Below are positions 47,371 to 55,726 of a stretch of 64,000 bases of DNA, piece after piece. The translations under genes were made by a program, and so were the position numbers. The notes beneath the pieces were generated by a model. It did not search any database and had not been told where the DNA came from. It saw nothing but the letters and a program-made list of their open reading frames with translations. Position 1 is the stretch's first letter. Every line of letters begins with the position of its first letter. The stretch is from NCBI RefSeq assembly GCF_034119865.1, contig NZ_CP139421.1, positions 5,807,501 to 5,871,500 on the forward strand, given 5' to 3'. This DNA comes from Algoriphagus sp. NG3. GTDB lineage: Bacteria > Bacteroidota > Bacteroidia > Cytophagales > Cyclobacteriaceae.

Positions 47371-49050
47371 ATGGCAAACGAATCATACGACGCAATTGTA
47401 GTTGGGTCAGGAATAAGTGGCGGATGGGCTGCCAAAGAATTGACAGAAAAAGGACTTAAGGTCCTGATGCTCGAAAGAGGTCCAGATGTCAAACACGTAA
47501 AGGATTACAAGACTGCCACACTTCCCCCTTGGGAGGTTCCTCACAGAGGTAGAAGGACGCAGGAAATGCTCGAAAACCATCCCAATCTAAGAAGAGATTA
47601 TGTCCTTAATGAACTTAACCTGGACTGGTGGGCTCATGAAGATGAATCTCCATATGTAGAAGAAAAACCGTTCACCTGGTTTAGAGGGTATCAAGTAGGT
47701 GGTCGTTCTCTACTCTGGGGAAGGCAATCCTATAGGTGGTCTGATCTGGACTTTGAAGCAAATGCCAAAGAGGGTGTGGCTGTGGATTGGCCGATCCGAT
47801 ACAAGGATATTGCGCCTTGGTATTCGTATGTAGAGAAATTTGTAGGTGTATCAGGTTCCAAAGACGGTCTAGATGTACTTCCTGATGGCGAGTTCATGCC
47901 TCCTATGCCGATGAACTGCGTGGAAACTGATGCGGCAGAAAAAATAAAAGAGCACTATAATGGAGCTAGGACGTGGACTATCGGTCGTCCTGCAAATATC
48001 ACTCAGCCTTTGCCGGGAAGACCGGGATGCCAGTATAGAAACAAGTGTTCGTTGGGTTGCCCTTTTGGAGGGTATTTCAGTACTCAGGCATCCACTTTGC
48101 CAGCAGCTGAAGCTACAGGGAATTTGACGCTAAGACCTTGGTCTATTGTGAGAAGGCTGATTTATGATAAAGACACCAAAAAAGCCACGGGAGTTGAGAT
48201 CGTGGATGGGCAAACTAACGAGACCATCGAATACAACGCGAAAATCATATTCCTCTGCGCTTCCGCATTTAATTCTACAGCCATTCTGATGCGTACTGCT
48301 ACTGATGTGTGGCCTGGAGGTTTGGGAAGTAGCTCAGGAGAACTTGGTCATAATGTGATGGACCATCATTTCAGACTGGGCGCAAGTGGTACTATGGACG
48401 GGTACGATGACAAGTATTATTTTGGTAGAAGACCTACAGGATTGTACATTCCGAGATTTCAGAATGTGGCAGGAGATAAGCGCGATTACCTTCGCGGATT
48501 TGGCTATCAGGGCGGTGCTAGCCGTAGTGGTTGGTCACGTGATGTAGCTGAATTGAATTTTGGAGCACCAATGAAAGAGGCTTTGACGCAGCCGGGCCCA
48601 TGGTCAATGGGAATCACGGCGTTTGGTGAGATTCTTCCGTATCATGAAAATACAATCAAACTCAGTGATTCGGTTAAAGATAAATGGGGGATGGAGGCAC
48701 TGGTGATGGATGCCGAGATCAAGGACAATGAAATCAAGATGCGAAAGGATATGATGGCAGATGCGGCTGAAATGCTCGAAGTAGCCGGATTTAAAAATAT
48801 TAATGAGTACGATGCGGGATACACCTTTGGACAAGGTATTCATGAAATGGGCACCGCTAGAATGGGAAGAGATCCGAAAACTTCTGTTCTTAATGGAAAT
48901 AACCAGGTGTGGGAAGCTAAAAACGTATTTGTGACTGATGGAGCATGTATGACTTCAGCTGCAGCAGTGAATCCTTCACTTACCTACATGGCGTTGACGG
49001 CACGGGCGGCAGCCTTTGCAGTAGATGAATTGAAAAAGCAAAATCTCTAA
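47371..49050 (+). CDS. GMC-type FAD dehydrogenase, catalytic subunit (glucoside 3-dehydrogenase-like)
   Basis: A 559-residue flavoprotein. FAD binds at VVGSGISGGWAAKEL (Gly12, Gly14, Gly17); the active-site pair is His491 (GIHEMGTARMG) and Asn534 (VNPSLTY). Cys220, Cys226 and Cys230 (CQYRNKCSLGC) form a cluster like the one proposed to hold a [3Fe-4S] centre in FAD glucose/gluconate dehydrogenases. It has no signal peptide; the small subunit encoded 17 bp downstream carries a Tat leader, so co-export is expected. Known relatives oxidise C3 of glucosides and pass electrons to cytochrome c. Confidence 0.9.
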   Translation: MANESYDAIVVGSGISGGWAAKELTEKGLKVLMLERGPDVKHVKDYKTATLPPWEVPHRGRRTQEMLENHPNLRRDYVLNELNLDWWAHEDESPYVEEKPFTWFRGYQVGGRSLLWGRQSYRWSDLDFEANAKEGVAVDWPIRYKDIAPWYSYVEKFVGVSGSKDGLDVLPDGEFMPPMPMNCVETDAAEKIKEHYNGARTWTIGRPANITQPLPGRPGCQYRNKCSLGCPFGGYFSTQASTLPAAEATGNLTLRPWSIVRRLIYDKDTKKATGVEIVDGQTNETIEYNAKIIFLCASAFNSTAILMRTATDVWPGGLGSSSGELGHNVMDHHFRLGASGTMDGYDDKYYFGRRPTGLYIPRFQNVAGDKRDYLRGFGYQGGASRSGWSRDVAELNFGAPMKEALTQPGPWSMGITAFGEILPYHENTIKLSDSVKDKWGMEALVMDAEIKDNEIKMRKDMMADAAEMLEVAGFKNINEYDAGYTFGQGIHEMGTARMGRDPKTSVLNGNNQVWEAKNVFVTDGACMTSAAAVNPSLTYMALTARAAAFAVDELKKQNL

Positions 49051-49067
49051 TCGTAAAAGCAAATACT

Positions 49068-49631
49068 ATGACTATGAATAGAAGAGACGCTTTGAAAAGC
49101 GTCATGGTAATGATGGGGGGCACGATGATAGGTGCTTCGGCGATTATGACCGGATGTACCCCGGAGAACCAGATAGAAGGATTGGATTTTGATCCGGACG
49201 ACATAGCTTTCTTAGATGAATTAGGAGATACTATTATTCCAGAGACTGATACCCCGGGCGCTAAAGCTGTAGGAATCGGCTCATTTATGGTGATGATGGT
49301 GAAAGACACCTACGACGGAGACAGCCAGAAGACATTTGTGGATGGCTTGAATAAGTTGAGAAAAGATTTCAAATCTGCCAATGGAAAAGACTTTGTAGGA
49401 GCGCCTGCAGAGGAACGTTTGACTTACTTGAACTCCATGTATGAGGAGTATAAAGCCAGTGGGGGAGAAAGAAGCCCTCAAGTAATCAACATGCTTCGTG
49501 ACCTCACTGTACTCGGCTACTTCACCTCGGAAATTGGTTCTACCCAAGCTCTTAATTTTGTGGAGTCTCCAGGCAGATTTGATCCATGTATGCCATACAA
49601 TCCAGGAGATAAAGCTTTCGCACTAAGTTAA
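49068..49631 (+). CDS. Gluconate 2-dehydrogenase subunit 3 family protein (small subunit, Tat leader)
   Basis: A 187-residue partner of the GMC subunit. The leader NRRDALKSVMVMMGG...IMTGC has twin arginines and ends in a lipobox-like Cys, so the complex may be Tat-exported and lipid-anchored. The body (FDPDDIAFLDELGDTIIPETDTPGAKA, then the tail ALNFVESPGRFDPCMPY) is the subunit-3 pattern. It probably stabilises and guides the catalytic subunit by the hitch-hiker route. An alternative start at 49074 (MNRRDALK) is possible. Confidence 0.9.
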   Translation: MTMNRRDALKSVMVMMGGTMIGASAIMTGCTPENQIEGLDFDPDDIAFLDELGDTIIPETDTPGAKAVGIGSFMVMMVKDTYDGDSQKTFVDGLNKLRKDFKSANGKDFVGAPAEERLTYLNSMYEEYKASGGERSPQVINMLRDLTVLGYFTSEIGSTQALNFVESPGRFDPCMPYNPGDKAFALS

Positions 49632-49680
49632 ACCTAACCTATATAAGACCTGCTCCTATATGGGGTAGGTTATTCTTTTT

Positions 49681-50550
49681 ATGAACAAACAACGAAGAAA
49701 ATTTCTACAAATAAGCAGCTTGCTGGGTGTAGGAGCTGCATTATTTCCCTATGAGCTTGTGGCTGGATCCATGGATAAGGCTAAGCTATCTAAATTCGGT
49801 CTCCAACTTTACTCCGTGAAAGAGGAGATGGCTAAAGATGCAGCAGGCACTATGCGCAAGTTGGCTGGTTTTGGATACAAACAATTTGAAGGATTTGATG
49901 GAGGGAAGGGTATCCTCTGGGGAATGAGCCCTGCTGAATGCAATGATTTAATGCGTGAAATTGGAGTGGATTTCATATCATCTCATGCCAATGTGTTCAA
50001 GGACTTGGATACGCAGGCAGAGCAAGCTGCAGAAGTAGGAATGAAATACTTGATCTGCCCGTACATAGGGGCTCAGAAATCGGTGGATGAATGGAAAAAA
50101 GTAGCGGATAGATTCAATGATGCTGGTAAGACACTTAAATCCCATGGGGTAAAGTTTGCCTACCATAATCACGACTATACGTTTAAAATGCTTGATGGCC
50201 AGCTTCCTCAGGATATCTTGATGGAGAATACAGATCCTGAATTGGTGGATTTTGAATTGGATATGTATTGGGCTTTTGTAGCTGGATATGATCCGGTAGA
50301 GTATGTTTCCAGATTCCCTGGCAGATATAAATTATGCCACATCAAAGATGCCGAAGCTGAAGGTGGAGGAAATGCACATGACCGTGGGGTATTATTGGGT
50401 ACAGGTGAAATGCCGTACGCTGATATAATCAAGAATTCCAAGAAATATGGTATGGAGTATTTCGTAGTGGAACAGGAAAGGTTTGTAGGTACCAATCCCT
50501 TAGAAGCAGCCCAGAAAAATGCAGCTTATCTGGCTAAATTAAAGGTTTGA
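49681..50550 (+). CDS. Sugar phosphate isomerase/epimerase-like TIM-barrel protein, Tat leader
   Basis: A 289-residue protein with a strong Tat-like leader (KQRRKFLQISSLLGVGAAL). The barrel shows FGLQLYSVKEEMAKD, FISSHANVFK, FAYHNHDYTF, DFELDMYWAFVAG, LCHIKDAE and FVVEQERF, giving the Glu-Asp-His-Glu metal set of the family. Third TIM-barrel protein of the cluster and the second predicted to be exported. Possible tasks are epimerising or cleaving 3-keto sugars. Its 3' end overlaps the convergent sensor-like gene by 12 bp. Confidence 0.87.
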   Translation: MNKQRRKFLQISSLLGVGAALFPYELVAGSMDKAKLSKFGLQLYSVKEEMAKDAAGTMRKLAGFGYKQFEGFDGGKGILWGMSPAECNDLMREIGVDFISSHANVFKDLDTQAEQAAEVGMKYLICPYIGAQKSVDEWKKVADRFNDAGKTLKSHGVKFAYHNHDYTFKMLDGQLPQDILMENTDPELVDFELDMYWAFVAGYDPVEYVSRFPGRYKLCHIKDAEAEGGGNAHDRGVLLGTGEMPYADIIKNSKKYGMEYFVVEQERFVGTNPLEAAQKNAAYLAKLKV

Positions 50551-51186
50551 TTTACTTTTTTTATTTCTGAAAAGTATAAAATACAATGCTAGAGCAAGTA
50601 TGATCAACAGAGCCACTTCAAATTGAGACCAAATCTGGGAACGATTGATAATGATGTTGGCTTTGTTGATTAGCTTTTCACCTTCTTCCATCTGTATTTT
50701 ACTAAGGTTGTCCAGATCTTGTTGGGCTTTGCTGATTTTTTGATCGTATAACACTACCTGGTCACTGTTGACCCCAGAGGAATCAGAGTAAAGAAGGCTG
50801 TAGTTTTTAATCTGTAAATCATTTTCAATGATACTCTTAAAATCAGTTAGAAACACAGCTTCCTGATTGGTTAGATTGGTTTTTTCAAAATCATTTACAA
50901 TTTTAGAAATATTCTGTTCATGTTCGGCGATTTCATCAATTACCCGGGAGTAATCGTAATTGATATTGCAGTGATCCACCAGTTTTTGGATTTTGAAAAG
51001 ATTTTCGGAAATCCGGAAGATGTAACCTTCTACTACGAGCCGATCATTATAAACTTCAGCGAAAGTGCCGCTGATTTCCTTGAATGCTTGACGTTCTGTG
51101 ATGTTTTTACTATAAAACAAGAGCATTAATAGGCCGATGACCACAAGTGCTGTTGTTTTCTTACGCCGTGAAGAAGTGTTTTTCAT
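50539..51186 (-). CDS. Membrane protein with four-helix-bundle sensory domain and no output domain
   Basis: A 215-residue protein with a membrane segment near the N-terminus (about 12-26), a periplasmic all-helical region of about 160 residues of the MCP four-helix-bundle type (KEISGTFAEVYNDRLVVEGYIF..., long heptad-rich helices) and a second membrane segment (about 185-205) followed by only a few basic residues. Chemoreceptors and histidine kinases with such a sensor continue with HAMP and signalling parts; here nothing follows. It may act through a partner. The 3-keto cluster is convergent to it; two dyads lie upstream. Confidence 0.6.
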   Translation of the reverse strand: MKNTSSRRKKTTALVVIGLLMLLFYSKNITERQAFKEISGTFAEVYNDRLVVEGYIFRISENLFKIQKLVDHCNINYDYSRVIDEIAEHEQNISKIVNDFEKTNLTNQEAVFLTDFKSIIENDLQIKNYSLLYSDSSGVNSDQVVLYDQKISKAQQDLDNLSKIQMEEGEKLINKANIIINRSQIWSQFEVALLIILALALYFILFRNKKSKSNL

Positions 51187-51211
51187 GTGTTTATAATTGT
51201 TTTTTAAGGGT

Positions 51212-51252
51212 CACATGGAATCTTTGACGATTAAAATAATCATTGCCCTGTG
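51212..51252. promoter_or_regulatory. Dyad A (degenerate copy)
   Basis: CACATGG (51212-51218) and CCTGTG (51247-51252) flank TGACGATTAAAATAATCA (51225-51242), itself partly symmetric. It is the weaker version of dyad B, whose centre is 121 bp away. Confidence 0.4.
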
Positions 51253-51333
51253 TGATTAATAATGATTTTAATCGTGTCGATTTCATAAGATTATAATTTG
51301 ATATTTAATAGTCACATGCTCGCCTGTATCCGG

Positions 51334-51372
51334 ACAGGGGAACTTTGACGATTATAATAGTCAGGCCCCTGT
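51334..51372. promoter_or_regulatory. Dyad B: nested inverted repeats
   Basis: ACAGGGG (51334-51340) and CCCCTGT (51366-51372) enclose TGACGATTATAATAGTCA (51346-51363), an 18-bp palindrome with one mismatched pair. A further small hairpin CCTGT/ACAGG (51323-51338) overlaps the left arm. The symmetry suggests a dimeric regulator binding site. Confidence 0.45.
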
Positions 51373-51536
51373 TTGCTTAACTGATATTTTTAATCTTGGA
51401 GATTTCATGATAAGCTTAATTGGGTCTATATTTTTTCCAGTTTAGTAATAACTTTTTAGCTTCCAAAGCGATTCTAGCCTAAAGGTAAAAGTACCTTATC
51501 AACTTGGAAGATGCCAGAGAAAAAAATCAGATCGCT

Positions 51537-52325
51537 TCAAGGTTTTTTGTTATAAACTCTCACATAATCTACCTCCATCCGCTGTGGCCATATGTCAGTA
51601 GCTACCCCTTGCTGGCCACCCCAGCCGCCACCTACAGCAATATTCAGGATTAGGTGAAAGGGTTGGTCAAATGGCCATTCTTTATAATCCCCTTTAGAAT
51701 TATGGAAGGTGAAATAGATATCTCCATCCAGTAAGAAGTCTATTTTTTCTTCAGTCCAATCAATAGCATAGTTATGATAATTTGTGTCGAAATCCGGGAC
51801 TTGAACAAAATCTCCCTGCTGAGTTCCTATTTTATGGTTATAAGCTTCAGTGTGTACAGTTCCATGAACTTTTCCAGGCTCGTATCCCACATGTTCCATG
51901 ATGTCAATCTCACCATTCTTTGGCCATCCTCCATGGTTGTTCTCTTCGGGAAGCATCCAGATAGCTGGCCAGGTTCCTCTGCCTTGGGGTAATCTGGCTT
52001 TGACTTCAATATAGCCATATTTCCAAGCTGCTAGTTCTCTGGTCAGTAATCTCGCAGAGGTATAGCCTTTGGCCTGGGAGCTGTCAGCATGAGCCTCTAA
52101 GACTAATTTCCCGTTTTCAACACGGGAATTTTTAAGGTCATTTTGTGTATAATATTGCAGTTCGTCATTTCCCCATCCATGGTCACCTACATCATAAACC
52201 CAATATGTTGGATCGGGTAAACCCTCTTCAGAAAACTCTTCTGACCATATTAAACGGGCTTGTTGGCCATACGAACAGCAGGAAAAGGCTATTAATAAAA
52301 ACAATTGGATATAGAGGGCTTTCAT
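51537..52325 (-). CDS. GH16 family glycoside hydrolase (laminarinase / beta-glucanase type)
   Basis: A 262-residue exported enzyme. From ATG 52325 it has a leader (MKALYIQLFLLIAFSCCSYGQ), which may be a lipoprotein one (FSCC). The GH16 active site GEIDIMEHVG has nucleophile Glu139, Asp141 and acid/base Glu144; aromatic substrate residues appear in RGTWPAIWMLPE and NYAIDWTEEKIDFLLDG. The motif EIDIMEH is that of bacterial laminarinases cutting beta-1,3 or mixed-linked glucans. Its glucan fragments could feed the nearby 3-keto-glycoside pathway (inference). Only one domain; no carbohydrate-binding module. Confidence 0.92.
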   Translation of the reverse strand: MKALYIQLFLLIAFSCCSYGQQARLIWSEEFSEEGLPDPTYWVYDVGDHGWGNDELQYYTQNDLKNSRVENGKLVLEAHADSSQAKGYTSARLLTRELAAWKYGYIEVKARLPQGRGTWPAIWMLPEENNHGGWPKNGEIDIMEHVGYEPGKVHGTVHTEAYNHKIGTQQGDFVQVPDFDTNYHNYAIDWTEEKIDFLLDGDIYFTFHNSKGDYKEWPFDQPFHLILNIAVGGGWGGQQGVATDIWPQRMEVDYVRVYNKKP

Positions 52326-52393
52326 GTGGGTAGGTATGGAATATACTTTGCAATACTCTAGATAGTGAAAGTTTAACTTAAACCACAAGTATT

Positions 52394-52585
52394 ATGTCAA
52401 CTAACCTAAAATTAAAAGGAAACTGGAATATCCTAAAAGGTAAACTCAAAGAAAAATACGGTCAACTGACTGATGATGATTTGACTTATATAGAAGGCAA
52501 AGAAGATCAGTTGCTCGGTCAGATTCAAAAAAAGACTGGAGAAACCGAGGACATTCTGAGAAAAGAGCTATTCGAAGCTCAATAA
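52394..52585 (+). CDS. CsbD family small stress-response protein
   Basis: A 63-residue protein beginning [23 protein letters not shown], followed by [25 protein letters not shown], the CsbD pattern. CsbD proteins are small, charged and partly disordered, and are induced by general stress in other bacteria; their mechanism is unknown. Single gene ended by a GNRA-capped terminator. Confidence 0.9.
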   Translation: MSTNLKLKGNWNILKGKLKEKYGQLTDDDLTYIEGKEDQLLGQIQKKTGETEDILRKELFEAQ

Positions 52586-52592
52586 AAGAAAG

Positions 52593-52611
52593 CGGCGAAA
52601 GCCGTTTTTTT
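52593..52611 (+). terminator. Terminator of the csbD-like gene
   Basis: CGGC-GAAA-GCCG: a short GC stem closed by a GAAA tetraloop, followed by seven T. Confidence 0.85.
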
Positions 52612-52765
52612 ATTTTAAGAAGGTTGGGCGGTTATCGTTTTTTTTTGAAATGATTTTCACCTTAGGGATATTAATAGGCTACTAGAAAGGATCATTTTTT
52701 TTTGGATAGACTAGGCATCTTGATAGAATGTTTAAATTTAGCCTAAGAAATAAACCCAAAAGCAA

Positions 52766-53929
52766 ATGGCATACTATCATAGACTTGGTTCATTACCTCC
52801 TAAAAGGCATACCCAGTTCCGACAGCCGGACGGAAGTCTCTATAAAGAAGAAGTGGTGAGTTCCAAAGGATTTTCGGGAATCTACTCCACACTTTATCAT
52901 ATTCATAATCCTAACGAGGTGAAATCAATAGGGGAGCCAGTCCCGTATTCGTGGGTTCCTGCTAAAGAACATGGTTTACAACAAACCCATTTAAGAACCT
53001 CTGGAATAGAAGTTACCGGGGAGGATTATCTTTCTGCAAGAAGGAATCTGCTGATGAACTCCGATGTAATGATGGGCATATGTTCGCCGAGGCAGCGAAA
53101 AATGGATTATTACTTTAAGAATGCCGATGGAGATGAGTTGATCTATATACACGATGGAAAAGGCGTGTTGTATTCCCAGTTTGGAAAACTGGACGTGCAT
53201 AAGGGTGATTATATTGTGATACCTCGTACGACTATCTATAGATTTGAATTTGAAGAAAGTGGCCCGCTGAGGCTATTGATTATAGAATCACATGGTGCCA
53301 TAGAAACAGTCAAGCGCTATCGAAATGAAGTAGGGCAACTACTGGAGCATTCTCCATATTGTGAGCGGGATATCCGCCCACCTCTCGAATTGCATGTGGA
53401 AAAAGAAAAGGGCGATTGCCTCGTAAAGATAAAAAAGCAGGGAATGTTATATCACTATTCCTATGGTCATAGCCCCCTGGATACCGTAGGGTGGGATGGG
53501 TACTTATATCCTTATGCGCTTTCTATTTATGATTTTGAACCGATAACCGGGAGAATACACCAGCCACCACCTGTTCATCAGACTTTTCAGGCAGGTGGAT
53601 TTGTGATATGCTCATTTGTGCCGAGATTGTTTGATTATCATCCCTTATCTATTCCTGCTCCATACAATCATTCCAATATTGACTCAGATGAAGTGCTATA
53701 TTATGCAGAAGGTGAATTTATGAGTCGTAAAGGCATAGACAGAGGTTCGTTTACCATCCATATGGGTGGTTTGCCTCATGGGCCACATCCCGGAACCGTG
53801 GAGAAATCTATAGGTGCTAAGGCGACAGATGAGTATGCCGTGATGTTGGATACATTTAAGTCTTTGCAGATTACCACAGATGCTTTAGAGTTTGTGGATA
53901 AAAATTATCCTATGAGCTGGACGGAGTAG
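52766..53929 (+). CDS. hmgA: Homogentisate 1,2-dioxygenase
   Basis: Opens the ring of homogentisate in tyrosine/phenylalanine breakdown. The 387 residues follow the family: MAYYHRLGSLPPKRHTQFR at the start, GKLDVHKGDYIVIPRTTIYR in the cupin core, and the iron site in PYNHSNIDSDEVLYYAEG with a further His in GGLPHGPHPG. Length and motifs fit the shorter Bacteroidota-type enzyme. It stands alone; the other tyrosine catabolic genes are not in this window. Confidence 0.93.
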   Translation: MAYYHRLGSLPPKRHTQFRQPDGSLYKEEVVSSKGFSGIYSTLYHIHNPNEVKSIGEPVPYSWVPAKEHGLQQTHLRTSGIEVTGEDYLSARRNLLMNSDVMMGICSPRQRKMDYYFKNADGDELIYIHDGKGVLYSQFGKLDVHKGDYIVIPRTTIYRFEFEESGPLRLLIIESHGAIETVKRYRNEVGQLLEHSPYCERDIRPPLELHVEKEKGDCLVKIKKQGMLYHYSYGHSPLDTVGWDGYLYPYALSIYDFEPITGRIHQPPPVHQTFQAGGFVICSFVPRLFDYHPLSIPAPYNHSNIDSDEVLYYAEGEFMSRKGIDRGSFTIHMGGLPHGPHPGTVEKSIGAKATDEYAVMLDTFKSLQITTDALEFVDKNYPMSWTE

Positions 53930-54017
53930 AATAGAAGATCTGCGATTTTATAATTGGTGTGAATGCGAATGTTGACTAGTTCAGTGTATTTAGAAAGTTA
54001 AGATTCACCTAAATTGC

Positions 54018-54063
54018 AAAGCCGAAAAGCCGAGAACTGAAAGGGTCAAGGCTTTTCGGCTTT
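54018..54063. terminator. 14-bp-stem terminator between hmgA and the phosphatase gene
   Basis: AAAGCCGAAAAGCC (54018-54031) and GGCTTTTCGGCTTT (54050-54063) pair without mismatch around an 18-nt loop. It serves the convergent genes hmgA (+) and the alkaline phosphatase (-). Confidence 0.8.
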
Positions 54064-54094
54064 ATAGTCTCTGTCTGATGACTTTTCCTAGGTG

Positions 54095-55726
54095 TTATTT
54101 ATCAGTAATTTCTAGGATAGGGGTGCCGTTTGCTCCATTCGGAAGTTTGATGTCAAGCATCATGCAGAGTGTAGGGGTGATATCAGTGATCGACACATGA
54201 CGGGAACTCTCTCCCTGTGGTACTTTCCATCCGTAGAATAACATAGGGATATTGGTGTCATAGGTAAAGCCTGTGCCATGGGAAGTTCCTCTGTCTCCTC
54301 CGTTCAGCCATGCCGGCTCCAGCACGAGAAGAATATCCCCTGAGGCTTTATGGTTGTATCCCATCTGAAGTCGCATGGCATTTCCCAGGGTGAATTCTCT
54401 TGTTCTCATAGCTGTGCCAGTATATACCTCTTTGATCCCTTCCATCTTCAATAAGAAAAAGGCAATTTCATTCTCAAATTCTTCCTGATTAAGTTTTTTG
54501 TCAGCGATTAGTTTATGATTCAAGAAGATTTGATTGTTTGAAACGTTTTTGATCCATTCGCCTTCTCCGTATTTTGAGTTGATATACTCCACTAGCTCAG
54601 TACGCATTACACTGGTCTTAAGATTGCCAGCAGGTACATTTTCGCTGATCATGTGGGTGGCTACCTCAGCCACAGCGTGGTCTGCGGTAAGGAACATCAG
54701 GTATTGATCTTTTCCGTAAGTTTTATCGAGATAGTCAAATAAGCGTTCTATTTCTTGATCCAACCTGAGGTAGGTGTCTTCGATTTCCTTGGATTGAGGG
54801 CCAAACCTATGGCCTATATAATCAGGGGAAGAAAAACTCAACGCCAAGAAATCTGTTTCTTCTCCCATACCCAGTTTTTCTCCTTCCAGTGCCGCCAAAG
54901 CAAAATCCAATGTCATGGTATTTCCATAGGGAGTAGAGGAAATCAAGCCAAATTCCCCGTTGGTTTTTCTAAGTTCATTTAAGTCATACGGGAAAGTCGG
55001 TGAATCTTTTCCTGAGAAAATCCCTTCGAACTCATTGTCGTCAGCAATACTTGCTGTGTAAGTTTCTATTGGATACAGAGTGTTCCAGGTTTGGGCGAGG
55101 TATTTATCCACAATCTTTCTTTCATTAAACTTAGTTACCCACTCAGGCAGTTTGTCATAGTAATAAGAAGAAGTCATAAATTCCCCGGTTTTGCTGTCAA
55201 ACCAATAGGCATCTCCCATATGTCCGGCAGGAAGGCTCGCTCCTCTATCTTTGATTGCTACACCTACTACCTTTGACCTTTTTTGAGTCGCAATCCGAAG
55301 TTCGTCTGTAACCGTGGTAGTATGCATGTTTTTAGGACTAATAAATCCATTTGAAGCAGAACCTCCTGTGTTTGCGACAGTAGTGTCACCTGCGCAATAA
55401 ATCATTTGATCTAATCGCTTTACATACCAGTCATTGCCAATGATTCCGTGTGTAGCAGGAGTGGTTCCTGTATAGACTGAAGCATGACCTGGACCGGTGT
55501 AAGTGGGGATATAATTGTAATGGCCGTTTTTCAGCATGAAGCCATCCTTCATCATTCGCTTAAACCCTCCTTCGGAATACCTGTCTGCAAACCTATACAG
55601 ATAATCCTGACGCATCTGATCTACGATGATACCTACTACTATTTTGGGCCTTTGTGCCTGTTCCTGAGCTAGGAGAGGGCTTGCTGCCAATAGGAAGAAT
55701 GAGAATATAATTCCGAATTTATTCAT
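54095..55726 (-). CDS. PafA-type alkaline phosphatase
   Basis: A 543-residue periplasmic phosphomonoesterase (signal peptide ending SPLLAQ). The alkaline phosphatase superfamily zinc site is present (VGIIVDQMRQD at 31-41, TADHA near 350). The nucleophile is Thr77 in PTYTGPGHA; Asn98 (GIIGNDW), Lys159 and Arg161 (AIKDRGA) match the PafA substrate-binding residues of Elizabethkingia. PafA-type enzymes are not repressed by phosphate and help obtain phosphate from organic esters. Confidence 0.92.
   Translation of the reverse strand: MNKFGIIFSFFLLAASPLLAQEQAQRPKIVVGIIVDQMRQDYLYRFADRYSEGGFKRMMKDGFMLKNGHYNYIPTYTGPGHASVYTGTTPATHGIIGNDWYVKRLDQMIYCAGDTTVANTGGSASNGFISPKNMHTTTVTDELRIATQKRSKVVGVAIKDRGASLPAGHMGDAYWFDSKTGEFMTSSYYYDKLPEWVTKFNERKIVDKYLAQTWNTLYPIETYTASIADDNEFEGIFSGKDSPTFPYDLNELRKTNGEFGLISSTPYGNTMTLDFALAALEGEKLGMGEETDFLALSFSSPDYIGHRFGPQSKEIEDTYLRLDQEIERLFDYLDKTYGKDQYLMFLTADHAVAEVATHMISENVPAGNLKTSVMRTELVEYINSKYGEGEWIKNVSNNQIFLNHKLIADKKLNQEEFENEIAFFLLKMEGIKEVYTGTAMRTREFTLGNAMRLQMGYNHKASGDILLVLEPAWLNGGDRGTSHGTGFTYDTNIPMLFYGWKVPQGESSRHVSITDITPTLCMMLDIKLPNGANGTPILEITDK

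Larger units (their letters stand above)
51187..51536. other. 350-bp intergenic region with two tandem dyad-symmetry repeats
   Basis: No coding frame. The region upstream of the four-helix-bundle gene consists largely of an imperfect tandem duplication of about 120 bp; each copy holds CTTTGACGATTA, a flanking inverted repeat and GATTTCAT near its end. The remaining 51420-51536 part shows nothing recognisable. Confidence 0.6.
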
